From Syntrophales bacterium (GTDB taxonomy: Bacteria > Desulfobacterota > Syntrophia > Syntrophales > UBA5619): 5,455 nt of DNA. The position numbers and the translations under genes are program-made. Positions 1 through 5,031 of this stretch are shown here, piece by piece. The stretch is from positions 1 through 5,455 of the forward strand of contig JAQTRB010000130.1 of assembly GCA_028712015.1 (NCBI GenBank), given 5' to 3'. Within the stretch, counting starts at the first letter, position 1. Every line of letters starts with the position of its first letter. The notes below the pieces were generated by a model, which made no database searches, had not been told where the DNA came from, and was given only the letters and a program-made list of their open reading frames with translations.

Positions 1-123
1 GAGCTGGAGGCGCAATTCGCCCTCCTCTTCCGGAAACTGAATGTGGGCAACACGCTGGAGGCGGTCAACCGCTTCGTGACGCCGGTGGACATCCCGCTGC
101 CGCCTCCGGCCGGTTTGCCGTGA
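1..123 (+). CDS. C-terminal end of an unrecognised plus-strand protein (5' truncated by window)
   Basis: The first frame is open from the window edge to TGA at 121-123, giving 40 residues. Codon third positions are strongly G/C, as in the housekeeping genes to the right and unlike the AT-rich block that follows, so this is probably native chromosomal coding sequence. The visible tail has a charged/hydrophobic helix-like part (ELEAQFALLFRKLNVGN, then TLEAVNRFVTP) and ends in a Pro-rich stretch (IPLPPPAGLP). The TLEAVNRFV phrase is loosely like the end of M16-type zinc peptidase domains, but 40 residues are too few to assign a family. The gene points toward metG, so the two are convergent. The 15-base motif that recurs at 2069 begins 10 bases after its stop. 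Confidence 0.7.
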   Translation, partial: ELEAQFALLFRKLNVGNTLEAVNRFVTPVDIPLPPPAGLP

Positions 124-133
124 TTGGTGTGAG

Positions 134-148
134 CGGAGGGGACAGAAA
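134..148 (+). repeat. Left copy of 15-base direct repeat
   Basis: CGGAGGGGACAGAAA matches the copy at 2069-2083 at 14 of 15 positions (A versus G at position 11), and both are followed within a few bases by CCT. The core GAGGGGACAG is exactly complementary to the distant arm CTGTCCCCTC at 2087-2096, but no such arm follows locally. This copy therefore looks like an orphaned half of a terminator hairpin. Confidence 0.6.
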
Positions 149-159
149 CCTTCATTTGG

Positions 160-455
160 ATGTCTTGCATACGTTTTGGAGGCGATATCTTCAGTAGTTT
201 AAAAATGCTGAGCTGTTCTTTGGTCGGTTCGGTAGTCTGTAGAACACGCCCATCTTTTGAGAAAATTCGGTACGTTTTTGTTTCCAGCCAGCATCGTTTA
301 TCACGACAGGGAACGCCGGATGACAGATCCATCCAGGACAAACTCTACAGGACCTCCTGGGCAGAGATAAAACGTTGCCCTTCAAGAAAATGCTTGATTA
401 CGAACGGTAATTCTTCCCATGTCGCCAAACCTTGTGCCCTTTTTTCCCTTGACAT
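160..455 (-). pseudogene. Possible decayed minus-strand gene (transposase-like C-terminus)
   Basis: Most of the 361-base gap between the first gene and higB is covered by one minus-strand frame that reads like protein. It starts at ATG 455-453 (MSREKRAQG...), passes through TWEELPFVIKHFLEGQRF, hits a TAG at 347-345, and then stays open in the same frame. The downstream part includes KRCWLETKTYRIFSKDGRV and TEPTKEQLSIFKLLKI. That closing pattern (a W/Y-rich strand pair, then P-T-x-E-Q...IlkLLkI) is reminiscent of the C-terminal end of IS1634/IS4-like DDE transposases. The resemblance is from memory and is weak. No ribosome-binding site precedes the ATG, and the ATG overlaps the higBA -35 element. 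The plus-strand frame across 160-477 lacks protein character. It may be a remnant or an accidental open frame. Confidence 0.3.
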
Positions 456-477
456 TAGTACACAAATAGTTTATTAG
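449..477 (+). promoter_or_regulatory. Sigma-70-type promoter of higBA
   Basis: A perfect -35 TTGACA (449-454) is followed by a 17-base spacer and a -10 TATTAG (472-477; 4 of 6 matches to consensus). The expected transcription start is about 484-485, which coincides with the higB ATG at 485. The toxin message would then be leaderless or nearly so, which agrees with the lack of a clear Shine-Dalgarno sequence before higB. Confidence 0.6.
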
Positions 478-479
478 TG
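461..479. promoter_or_regulatory. Candidate HigA operator dyad over the higBA -10 region
   Basis: The 19 bases CACAAATAGTTTATTAGTG form an imperfect palindrome. Outer CAC/GTG and inner AATA/TATT pair, giving 7 of 9 half-site positions complementary around the central base 470. The dyad covers the end of the spacer and the whole -10 hexamer. A bound HigA dimer there would block RNA polymerase, which is the autoregulation known for HigBA operons. Binding itself is inferred. Confidence 0.45.
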
Positions 480-484
480 AAACC

Positions 485-766
485 ATGATTCGATCTTTTC
501 AGTGTAACGAAACAGAAAAGATTTTTCGTCGCGATTTTTCTCGCAAATTTCCCGGCGATATTCAAGAGCGGGCATTTATGAAATTGAACGCTATTGATGC
601 TGCGATCGAGATTCAGGATTTACGATTGCCACCCTCAAATCGGTTGGAAGCTTTAAAGGGGAATCGTAAAGGGCAATGGAGTATCCGTATTAACAATCAA
701 TGGCGAATCAGTTTTAGGTGGATAGACGGGCATGCAGAAGATGTCGCCATAGAGGATTATCATTAG
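485..766 (+). CDS. higB: HigB-type mRNA interferase toxin (RelE/ParE superfamily)
   Basis: The 93-residue protein has the size and signature of HigB ('plasmid maintenance system killer') toxins, which are small ribosome-dependent mRNA endoribonucleases of the RelE fold acting in the cytoplasm. Visible hallmarks are the basic N-terminal helix (residues about 10-35), the LEALKGNRKGQWSIRINNQW core at residues 54-73 followed by RISFRW, and the C-terminal strand AEDVAIEDYH, which ends in the family-typical Tyr-His. Nothing in the core is missing, so it is probably functional. It is the first gene of a two-gene operon and precedes its antitoxin by 12 bases; toxin-first order is the higBA hallmark. 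The ATG at 485 is the only sensible start. It lacks a good ribosome-binding site and lies at the predicted transcription start, which may keep toxin translation low. Confidence 0.92.
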   Translation: MIRSFQCNETEKIFRRDFSRKFPGDIQERAFMKLNAIDAAIEIQDLRLPPSNRLEALKGNRKGQWSIRINNQWRISFRWIDGHAEDVAIEDYH

Positions 767-767
767 C

Positions 768-774
768 GGAGGTG
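768..774 (+). promoter_or_regulatory. Strong ribosome-binding site fixing the higA GTG start
   Basis: GGAGGTG lies 4 bases before GTG 779-781 and directly after the higB stop (TAG 764-766). Its strength contrasts with the missing site before higB and would favour antitoxin over toxin synthesis from the shared message. Confidence 0.7.
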
Positions 775-778
775 TAGT

Positions 779-1084
779 GTGGTCAAGAAACGTATACCGC
801 CGGTTCATCCCGGTGCATATCTAAAAGAATTATTGGACGAGCTGGCGTTGTCACAATATCGCCTTGCGAAAGATATCGGTGTTCCCGCCATGCGTATCAA
901 TTACGTCGTGAACGGGAAACGGCCGGTAACCGCCGAGCTTGCTCTGCGGTTGGGACGATATTTTGGACAAAATCCGCGGTACTGGCTGAACATTCAAAGC
1001 CGATATGACATGGATATCGTCGAAGATACCTTGTCAGACCAAGTGGCACGGCAAATTCGACCACTTGCGGTTGCCGTATCATAA
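779..1084 (+). CDS. higA: HigA-type antitoxin, XRE-family DNA-binding protein
   Basis: The 101-residue cytoplasmic protein neutralises HigB by complex formation and, as a dimer, is expected to repress the operon. It opens with the family-typical IPPVHPGAYLKELLDEL (residues 6-22). The XRE helix-turn-helix follows: SQYRLAKDIGV (25-35) and the recognition helix PAMRINYVVNGKRPVT (36-51). Next comes the conserved dimer-forming segment ALRLGRYFGQNPRYWLNIQ (55-73) and the short acidic/variable tail typical of HigA. Translation starts at GTG 779 behind a strong Shine-Dalgarno sequence 12 bases after higB, so the pair is translationally coupled or nearly so. The gene is intact. Its stop overlaps, on the opposite strand, the stop of an antisense open frame (1079-1255). 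Confidence 0.93.
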   Translation: MVKKRIPPVHPGAYLKELLDELALSQYRLAKDIGVPAMRINYVVNGKRPVTAELALRLGRYFGQNPRYWLNIQSRYDMDIVEDTLSDQVARQIRPLAVAVS

Positions 1085-1255
1085 CTTCCTGAATGTAGCA
1101 TCCAGGAATTGTGGTGGGTATCCCAATCTTTCAAATCGTAATAATTGTTTGGATGTCCCGTAGCACAGGATATGGCCAAAAAATCTGCCTTGACATCGCT
1201 CAGGGATCTGTTTATAAATTTCCACAGTTTCCGGGTATTTCAATTCGATAGCACC
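1079..1255 (-). pseudogene. Protein-like antisense open frame convergent with higA, unrecognised
   Basis: On the minus strand, the frame between TAG 1258-1256 and TGA 1081-1079 encodes 58 residues with convincing protein composition: GAIELKYPETVEIYKQIPER at the start and QLLRFERLGYPPQFLDATF near the end, closing with RKL. It has no ATG, only internal GTG/TTG codons, and no ribosome-binding site. Upstream of the TAG, the same frame carries another stop within 8 codons, so it looks like the 3' remnant of a larger, decayed gene. I do not recognise the family. Its stop overlaps the last 6 bases of higA tail to tail. It may also be a chance open frame. Confidence 0.3.
1190..1218 (+). promoter_or_regulatory. 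Near-consensus sigma-70-type promoter
   Basis: TTGACA (1190-1195), a 17-base spacer and TATAAA (1213-1218) match consensus at 11 of 12 positions, with start expected near 1225. The nearest plus-strand gene is the thioesterase at 1501, so the transcript would have an unusually long leader of about 275 bases including the TG tract. The site also lies inside the antisense remnant; if that frame is real coding, the promoter match could be coincidental. Confidence 0.5.
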
Positions 1256-1310
1256 CTATTCCATTTGTATGGAGAGTCAGTGGTGAGGCTGAATCTGCGG
1301 CGCCACAAAT

Positions 1311-1326
1311 TGTGTGTGTGTGTGTG
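1311..1326. repeat. (TG)8 dinucleotide microsatellite
   Basis: Eight uninterrupted TG units lie between the promoter at 1190 and the thioesterase start. The last units pair with CACAC at 1331-1335 to form a small hairpin with a GAAA loop. Tracts of this type can change length by replication slippage. Here it falls in non-coding DNA, so any effect would be on leader length or structure. Confidence 0.85.
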
Positions 1327-1489
1327 GAAACACACCATCTTTAGAACCCGTCTCGAATCTATCTTATCATCCCTCTGAAAAACCAATTCATTCCAACACG
1401 GCAAATGATTCTTTTTTGACCTCCCTCATTTCTTTGATTGTGGTATCCGGCAAATATCTGCACATCCATCCATCAACATTTCATATTCC

Positions 1490-1495
1490 AGGAGA
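1490..1495 (+). promoter_or_regulatory. Ribosome-binding site fixing the thioesterase start
   Basis: AGGAGA lies 5 bases before ATG 1501 and is the only good site in the region. It argues against the in-frame TTG at 1438, whose extra 21 residues would precede the conserved domain without family support. Confidence 0.65.
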
Positions 1496-1500
1496 AGCGT

Positions 1501-1971
1501 ATGGCAGCTAATTCTTCTGCAAGGGTGGTCACTAACACGGGGGCTTCACGGGACCTAATGATCTATGAATATAAGACAGTGGTCACCTTCGGAGATACAA
1601 ATGCTGAGGGCAATATGGGTCACGATCGCTACGCCTCGTTGTTTGGAAAGGCCAGGGAACTTCTTGCCTTGGAGTTTATACCGAATTTCAAAAATGAGGC
1701 TGGTAAGATATTTCTGTTGAAAACGAGGTCAGCAAATTACGATTATCGAAGAGACTTTTTCTTTGGTGACCGTATCAGTGTTCGTATGACTGTTACCCAA
1801 GTGAATCATGCCAGTTTTTCTTTAAAAGCCGAATTCGTAAATGAAGAGACGGATACCGTTCACGCCATCGGTGAACAATTGATCGCCTATGCAGATATGA
1901 ACGGCAAACCGGTCGGACTACCCAAAGAACTAAAAAATCTTCTTATGACGGTTACTGCTAATATACGATAA
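1501..1971 (+). CDS. Hot-dog-fold acyl thioesterase, CalE7/DynE7-like active site
   Basis: The 156-residue protein matches the length and motif layout of single-domain hot-dog thioesterases (4HBT superfamily), which hydrolyse acyl-CoA or acyl-ACP thioesters as cytoplasmic oligomers. The N-terminal strand YEYKTVVTF leads into GDTNAEGNMGHDRYASLFGK (31-50) and then ARELL, the signature loop and long hot-dog helix. Later strands are seen at SANYDYRRDFFFGDRISVRM (77-96), ASFSLKAEFV and HAIGEQLIAYADMNGKPVGL (121-140). The position normally held by the catalytic Asp of 4-hydroxybenzoyl-CoA thioesterase is Asn34. Together with Tyr44 and Arg52 it keeps the spacing of the Asn/Tyr/Arg set described for the enediyne thioesterase CalE7 (recalled, not aligned). 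The substrate is unknown; no polyketide synthase or acyl carrier gene is adjacent. Residues 1-20 look disordered. It is AT-richer than its flanks. A hairpin terminator lies 100 bases downstream. Confidence 0.8.
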   Translation: MAANSSARVVTNTGASRDLMIYEYKTVVTFGDTNAEGNMGHDRYASLFGKARELLALEFIPNFKNEAGKIFLLKTRSANYDYRRDFFFGDRISVRMTVTQVNHASFSLKAEFVNEETDTVHAIGEQLIAYADMNGKPVGLPKELKNLLMTVTANIR

Positions 1972-2068
1972 TCCTCACTTCCACTCCCTGATAAATGTTA
2001 GGACTTTGTAGGCGAACACGAGCGATTGGCGCTGATCCATTTCGTTAAAATCGAAAGTACGCATCAAT

Positions 2069-2083
2069 CGGAGGGGACGGAAA
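2069..2083 (+). repeat. Right copy of 15-base direct repeat
   Basis: CGGAGGGGACGGAAA is the partner of 134-148. Here the motif forms the 5' arm and part of the loop of the terminator hairpin at 2071-2096. It marks the point where the sequence switches back to GC-rich housekeeping DNA. Confidence 0.6.
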
Positions 2084-2107
2084 AGCCTGTCCCCTCTTTT
2101 GTTTTTT
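2071..2107 (+). terminator. Intrinsic terminator for plus-strand transcription
   Basis: GAGGGGACGG (2071-2080) pairs with CTGTCCCCTC (2087-2096) over 10 base pairs with a single G-U wobble and a 6-base loop. TTTTGTTTTTT (2097-2107) follows directly. The T-tract is on the plus strand, so it would end transcripts coming from the thioesterase gene. It abuts the metG stop on the opposite strand, where the hairpin is preceded by A and not followed by U, so it should terminate metG poorly if at all. Its position suits an ancestral terminator of the gene ending at 123. Confidence 0.8.
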
Positions 2108-4011
2108 CAGTGGATCTTGGCGCCGGTCTTCGGCGGCCGGTCGAAACCGAGAAGTGTAAGCCTCACTTCGGTATCCGTGGCCAGCAGCATCCCCCGGGAC
2201 TCGATTCCCATCAGCTTTGCCGGCTTGAGATTGGCGACGACGACGATGGTCTTGCCGACGATCTCCTCCGGCGTGTAATCCTTGCCCATTCCCGCGACGA
2301 TCGTCCGTTCGCCGTCGATCTCGACGGTCAGCTTCAGCAGCTTGCTCGATTTGGGCACCCGTTCGGCGGCGAGGACCTTCGCCGCCCGCAGGTCGATCTT
2401 CTCGAACTCTTCGTAGGAGATCTCCGGCTTGATCGGCGCGACCTCGGCCTTTACCGGCGCCGGCGGGACCCCGGCCGCCTTGATCTCGACGCGCGGAAAC
2501 AGCGATTCTCCCCGCTTCAGTTCGTTTCCGGCCGGCAGCCCGCCCCAGATCCGCAGGGTTTCAAAGTTTTGCGCCGCCGGATCGGCGATCCCGAGCTGCG
2601 CCAGGATCTTCGCGGCGGACCCCGGCATGAACGGGGTGATCAGGACGGCCGTGATCCGGAGCGCCTCCAGCAGGTTGTAGAGGATCGTCTCCAGGCGGGG
2701 GCGGTTGGCCGGATCCTTCGCCAGAACCCAGGGTTCCCGCTCGACGATGTACTTGTTCGTCACGTTGATGAATTCCCAGATCGCGATCAGCGCCTTGTGG
2801 AGACCGAGATTTTCGAAACAGGCCTGCACTTCGGCCGCGGTCCGTAAAGCCGTCTCCGGGAGGATGCGATCCTCGTCGGCGGCCGCCGCGGGCGCCGGAA
2901 TCCGCCCGTTTCCGTATTTCACGGCCATTTGCATCGTCCGGCTGACGAGGTTGCCCAGGTCGTTGGCCAGATCCGAGTTGATCCGCTGGACGAAGGCCTC
3001 CTCGCTGAAGCTCGAATCGAGGCCGAAGACCATGTCCCGGAGCAGGAAATAGCGAAACGGGTCGAGGCCGTACTTGTCCTTCAGATCGAGGGGCCGAACG
3101 ACGTTCCCGAGGCTCTTGGACATCTTGCTCTGATCGACGTTCCAGTAGCCGTGCACGTTGAGATGCCGGTACGGTTCGATCCCGGCCGCCTTGAGCATCG
3201 TCGGCCAGTAGATCCCGTGCGGTTTGAGAATATCCTTGGCGATCAGGTGCTGCGCCGCCGGCCAGAAGGTCTTGAAGTTTTCGCCGTCCGGGTAGCCGAC
3301 CGCGGTGAGGTAGTTGATCAGCGCGTCGAACCAGACGTAGGTCACATAGTTTTCATCGAAGGGCAGCGTGATCCCCCAGGTGAGCCGGCTCTTGGGCCGG
3401 GAGATGCAGAGGTCCTCCAGCGGATCGCGCAGAAACGCGAGCGCCTCGTTGCGGTACCTCTCGGGCCGGATGAAATCCGGATTCGCCTCGATGTGTCCGA
3501 TGAGCCAATCCTGGTATTTTCCCATCCGGAAGAAGTAGTTGCTCTCCTTGCGGTGTTCGGGAAGCGTTTCGTGCTGCGGGCACTTGCCGTCGATGAGCTC
3601 CTTCTCCATGTAGAACCGCTCGCAGCCCACGCAGTAGAAACCTTCGTACTGGCCGAAGTAGATATCCCCCGCGTCATAAACCTTCCGGAGGATTTGCCGG
3701 ACCGTTTCGACATGGTTCGCGTCGGTGGTCCGGATAAAGTAATCGTTCTTGACCGCAAGCTCCGGCCAGAGGGAGCGGAACTGGGCGCTGATCCGGTCGG
3801 CGAATTCCTGCGGGGTGACGTTTTCTTTCGCGGCCGCCTCGGCGATCTTGTCGCCGTGCTCATCCGTTCCGGTGACAAAAAAGGTCCGGTCGCCGCGCAG
3901 CCGATGGTAGCGCGCCAGTACGTCGGGGACGATCGTCGTATAGGCGTGCCCGATGTGGGGCGAGGCGTTGACATAGTAGATCGGTGTCGTAATGTAATAA
4001 GTGCCTTCCAT
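2107..4011 (-). CDS. metG: Methionyl-tRNA synthetase with C-terminal tRNA-binding domain
   Basis: The 634-residue cytoplasmic class I aminoacyl-tRNA synthetase charges tRNA-Met using ATP. The Rossmann catalytic core carries the HIGH motif PHIGH at 18-22 and TGTDEHG at 47-53. The inserted domain has one zinc knuckle with Cys127, Cys130, Cys144 and His147 (CxxC...CxxH), the single-zinc form seen in the Thermus-type enzyme. KMSKS is intact at 296-300. The helical anticodon-binding domain spans about 340-490, including NKYIVEREPW at 419-428. An Ala/Pro-rich linker at 511-529 leads to a C-terminal EMAP/Trbp111-like OB-fold domain (about 533-634) with FEKIDLRAAKV and the NLKPAKLMGIESRGMLLA hallmark. 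ATG 4011 is preceded by AGGCAGG. It lies 189 bases after ricT in the same direction and is probably the last gene of the holB-ricT-metG operon. It is complete. Confidence 0.97.
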   Translation of the reverse strand: MEGTYYITTPIYYVNASPHIGHAYTTIVPDVLARYHRLRGDRTFFVTGTDEHGDKIAEAAAKENVTPQEFADRISAQFRSLWPELAVKNDYFIRTTDANHVETVRQILRKVYDAGDIYFGQYEGFYCVGCERFYMEKELIDGKCPQHETLPEHRKESNYFFRMGKYQDWLIGHIEANPDFIRPERYRNEALAFLRDPLEDLCISRPKSRLTWGITLPFDENYVTYVWFDALINYLTAVGYPDGENFKTFWPAAQHLIAKDILKPHGIYWPTMLKAAGIEPYRHLNVHGYWNVDQSKMSKSLGNVVRPLDLKDKYGLDPFRYFLLRDMVFGLDSSFSEEAFVQRINSDLANDLGNLVSRTMQMAVKYGNGRIPAPAAAADEDRILPETALRTAAEVQACFENLGLHKALIAIWEFINVTNKYIVEREPWVLAKDPANRPRLETILYNLLEALRITAVLITPFMPGSAAKILAQLGIADPAAQNFETLRIWGGLPAGNELKRGESLFPRVEIKAAGVPPAPVKAEVAPIKPEISYEEFEKIDLRAAKVLAAERVPKSSKLLKLTVEIDGERTIVAGMGKDYTPEEIVGKTIVVVANLKPAKLMGIESRGMLLATDTEVRLTLLGFDRPPKTGAKIH

Positions 4012-4070
4012 AACCTGCCTTTCTATCCGAATGATGCCCCGATGATTTCCCTTAAAAAGAACGACACATT

Positions 4071-4191
4071 CCTCTGAAATCGCATCCCGGAAGCGCGCAT
4101 TGGAGATTTTGCGGGCGCCCTGACCCCGCAGCGCAGCGACGGAAAGCAGTCGAAAAAGGTCCGGCGCGCGGAGGGATCGCGATCTCAGAGG
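4071..4191. repeat. Long imperfect inverted repeat between ricT and metG
   Basis: The left arm 4071-4098 begins CCTCTGAAATCGCATCCC. The right arm 4164-4191 reads, on the minus strand, CCTCTGAGATCGCGATCCC followed by a further GCGCGC block. The arms match over roughly 28 positions with a few mismatches and one- or two-base bulges. They enclose about 65 bases that contain a second hairpin, TGCGGG (4110-4115) with CCCGCA (4125-4130). In the metG transcript this would fold into a long nested stem between the ricT stop and the metG ribosome-binding site. It could be a MITE-like or REP-like repeat, an mRNA processing/stability element, or an attenuator; no U-tract follows the stem directly. No T-box consensus was seen. 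Confidence 0.6.
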
Positions 4192-4200
4192 TCACGGTTC

Positions 4201-5001
4201 CTATTTGTCCCGCTGGACGTCCCTGGTCTTGAATGTGGTCTCCTTCCCCTGTTCGAGAATCACGACCACCTCCCCCTTGAGGGCATTCTGCCGGATCACT
4301 TTCCCCCGCCCTTCGGGGGTCTGGACCATTTTTCCGCACTTGGGCATGTCCCTTTTCAGATCGGCGTACGCCTCGTATTCGAAGCTCAGGCAGCACATCA
4401 AACGCCCGCAGAGGCCGGAGATCTTCTCGGGGTTCAGCGACATGTTCTGCTCTTTGGCCATCTTGACCGACACCCGGTCGAGGCTGTGCAGCAGCGTCGC
4501 GCAGCAGACCTCGCGTCCGCAGATTCCGAGCCCCTTGACGATCCGCGCCTCCTGCCTTGCGCTGATCTGCCTAAGTTCGATGCGGGTCCGGAAACGCTGC
4601 ACGAGATCCTTCACCAGATCCCGGAAATCCACCCGGCTTTCCGCGGCAAACGAGAAGAGCATCTTGCTCCTGTCGAAGAGGCACTCCACATCGATCATCT
4701 TCATCGGAAGCTTCCGTTCCGCGATCCTTTTGACGCAGAACTGCATCGCCTCCCGTTCCAATTTCTGGTTGTTTTCCCGAGTCCGGAAATCCTCCTCCGT
4801 CGCCAACCGCAAGACGTCCTTCAGGTTGGCGGGCAACTGTTCCAGCGGGACGGCCCGGACCTCCGTTACCGCCGTTCCGATCGCCGAGCCGTTGTCCGTA
4901 ACGACCATGACGGGATCGTTCTTCTTCAACGGGAGATCCGCCGCATGGAAGGTATAGATTTTTCCCTCCTTTTTGAATTTGACGCCGACGACATTTTTCA
5001 A
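4201..5001 (-). CDS. ricT: RicT/YaaT, PSP1-domain iron-sulfur protein
   Basis: The 266-residue cytoplasmic protein belongs to the PSP1/YaaT family. In Bacillus subtilis RicT works with RicA and RicF in an Fe-S complex that helps RNase Y mature mRNAs; its partners in proteobacterium-like lineages are unclear. The N-terminus VVGVKFKKEGKIYTFHAADL (4-23) is the family opening. The PSP1 C-terminal region carries the two diagnostic cysteine clusters, GICGREVCC (C161, C166, C167) and GLCGRLMCCLSFEY (C198, C203, C204), plus Cys222, consistent with cluster binding. The start is TTG 5001: a TAA lies three codons upstream in frame and no in-frame ATG fits. A GGGGGT stretch about 9 bases ahead is the only ribosome-binding candidate. 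The gap to holB is 30 bases. holB-ricT-metG is a well-known order in several phyla. Confidence 0.95.
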   Translation of the reverse strand: MKNVVGVKFKKEGKIYTFHAADLPLKKNDPVMVVTDNGSAIGTAVTEVRAVPLEQLPANLKDVLRLATEEDFRTRENNQKLEREAMQFCVKRIAERKLPMKMIDVECLFDRSKMLFSFAAESRVDFRDLVKDLVQRFRTRIELRQISARQEARIVKGLGICGREVCCATLLHSLDRVSVKMAKEQNMSLNPEKISGLCGRLMCCLSFEYEAYADLKRDMPKCGKMVQTPEGRGKVIRQNALKGEVVVILEQGKETTFKTRDVQRDK

Positions 5002-5031
5002 ACCGACTTACCCCCGGATGGTGATTTTTCC

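Larger units (their letters stand above)
1085..1500. other. Non-coding gap between higA and the thioesterase gene
   Basis: These 416 bases hold no convincing plus-strand gene. Open frames beginning near 1145 and 1314 have low-complexity or Cys/Ser-rich translations and no supporting ribosome-binding site. What is visible is the antisense protein-like remnant, a sigma-70-like promoter at 1190-1218, the TG microsatellite at 1311-1326 with a 5-base GTGTG/CACAC hairpin (1322-1335) closed by GAAA, and the thioesterase ribosome-binding site at its right end. Confidence 0.6.
134..2068. mobile_element. Putative acquired AT-rich segment bounded by a 15-base direct repeat
   Basis: The block between the two copies of CGGAGGGGACRGAAA is visibly poorer in G+C than both flanks. 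It contains accessory content: a higBA module, decayed-looking antisense reading frames, a microsatellite and a solitary thioesterase. It sits between two convergent GC-rich genes. No intact transposase, integrase or terminal inverted repeat was found, so this is an inferred insertion and not a recognised element family. The repeat could instead be a dispersed genomic repeat that happens to lie on both sides. Confidence 0.35.

Noticed and set aside
160..477. 105-codon plus-strand open frame before higB
   Set aside because: The translation is Ser/Cys/Arg-rich with no recognisable motif, and it runs through the higBA promoter to end within it. The minus strand reads better.
1086..1108. TTCCTG/CAGGAA inverted repeat just after higA as a terminator
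   Set aside because: It has only a 6-base stem, an 11-base loop and no T-tract; it is too weak to call.
155..1157. 10-base direct repeat TTTGGATGTC at 155-164 and 1148-1157
   Set aside because: It is short, with no matching context or shared reading frame around the copies; probably chance.
2026..4077. Long plus-strand open frames (2026-2847 and 2929-4077) opposite metG
   Set aside because: They are antisense shadows of the GC-rich metG codons. Their translations are Arg/Asp/Gly/Val-rich without domain character, and they have no ribosome-binding sites.
4012..4200. T-box or other tRNA-sensing leader for metG
   Set aside because: I looked for the conserved T-box antiterminator bases and a terminator with U-tract and found neither.
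4052..4396. Minus-strand frame overlapping the end of ricT and the inverted repeat
   Set aside because: It is an out-of-frame shadow of ricT running into non-coding DNA, with no ribosome-binding site or recognisable motif.
4205..4957. 250-codon plus-strand open frame opposite ricT
   Set aside because: It is a Ser/Arg-rich shadow of ricT, whose PSP1 motifs on the minus strand are unmistakable.
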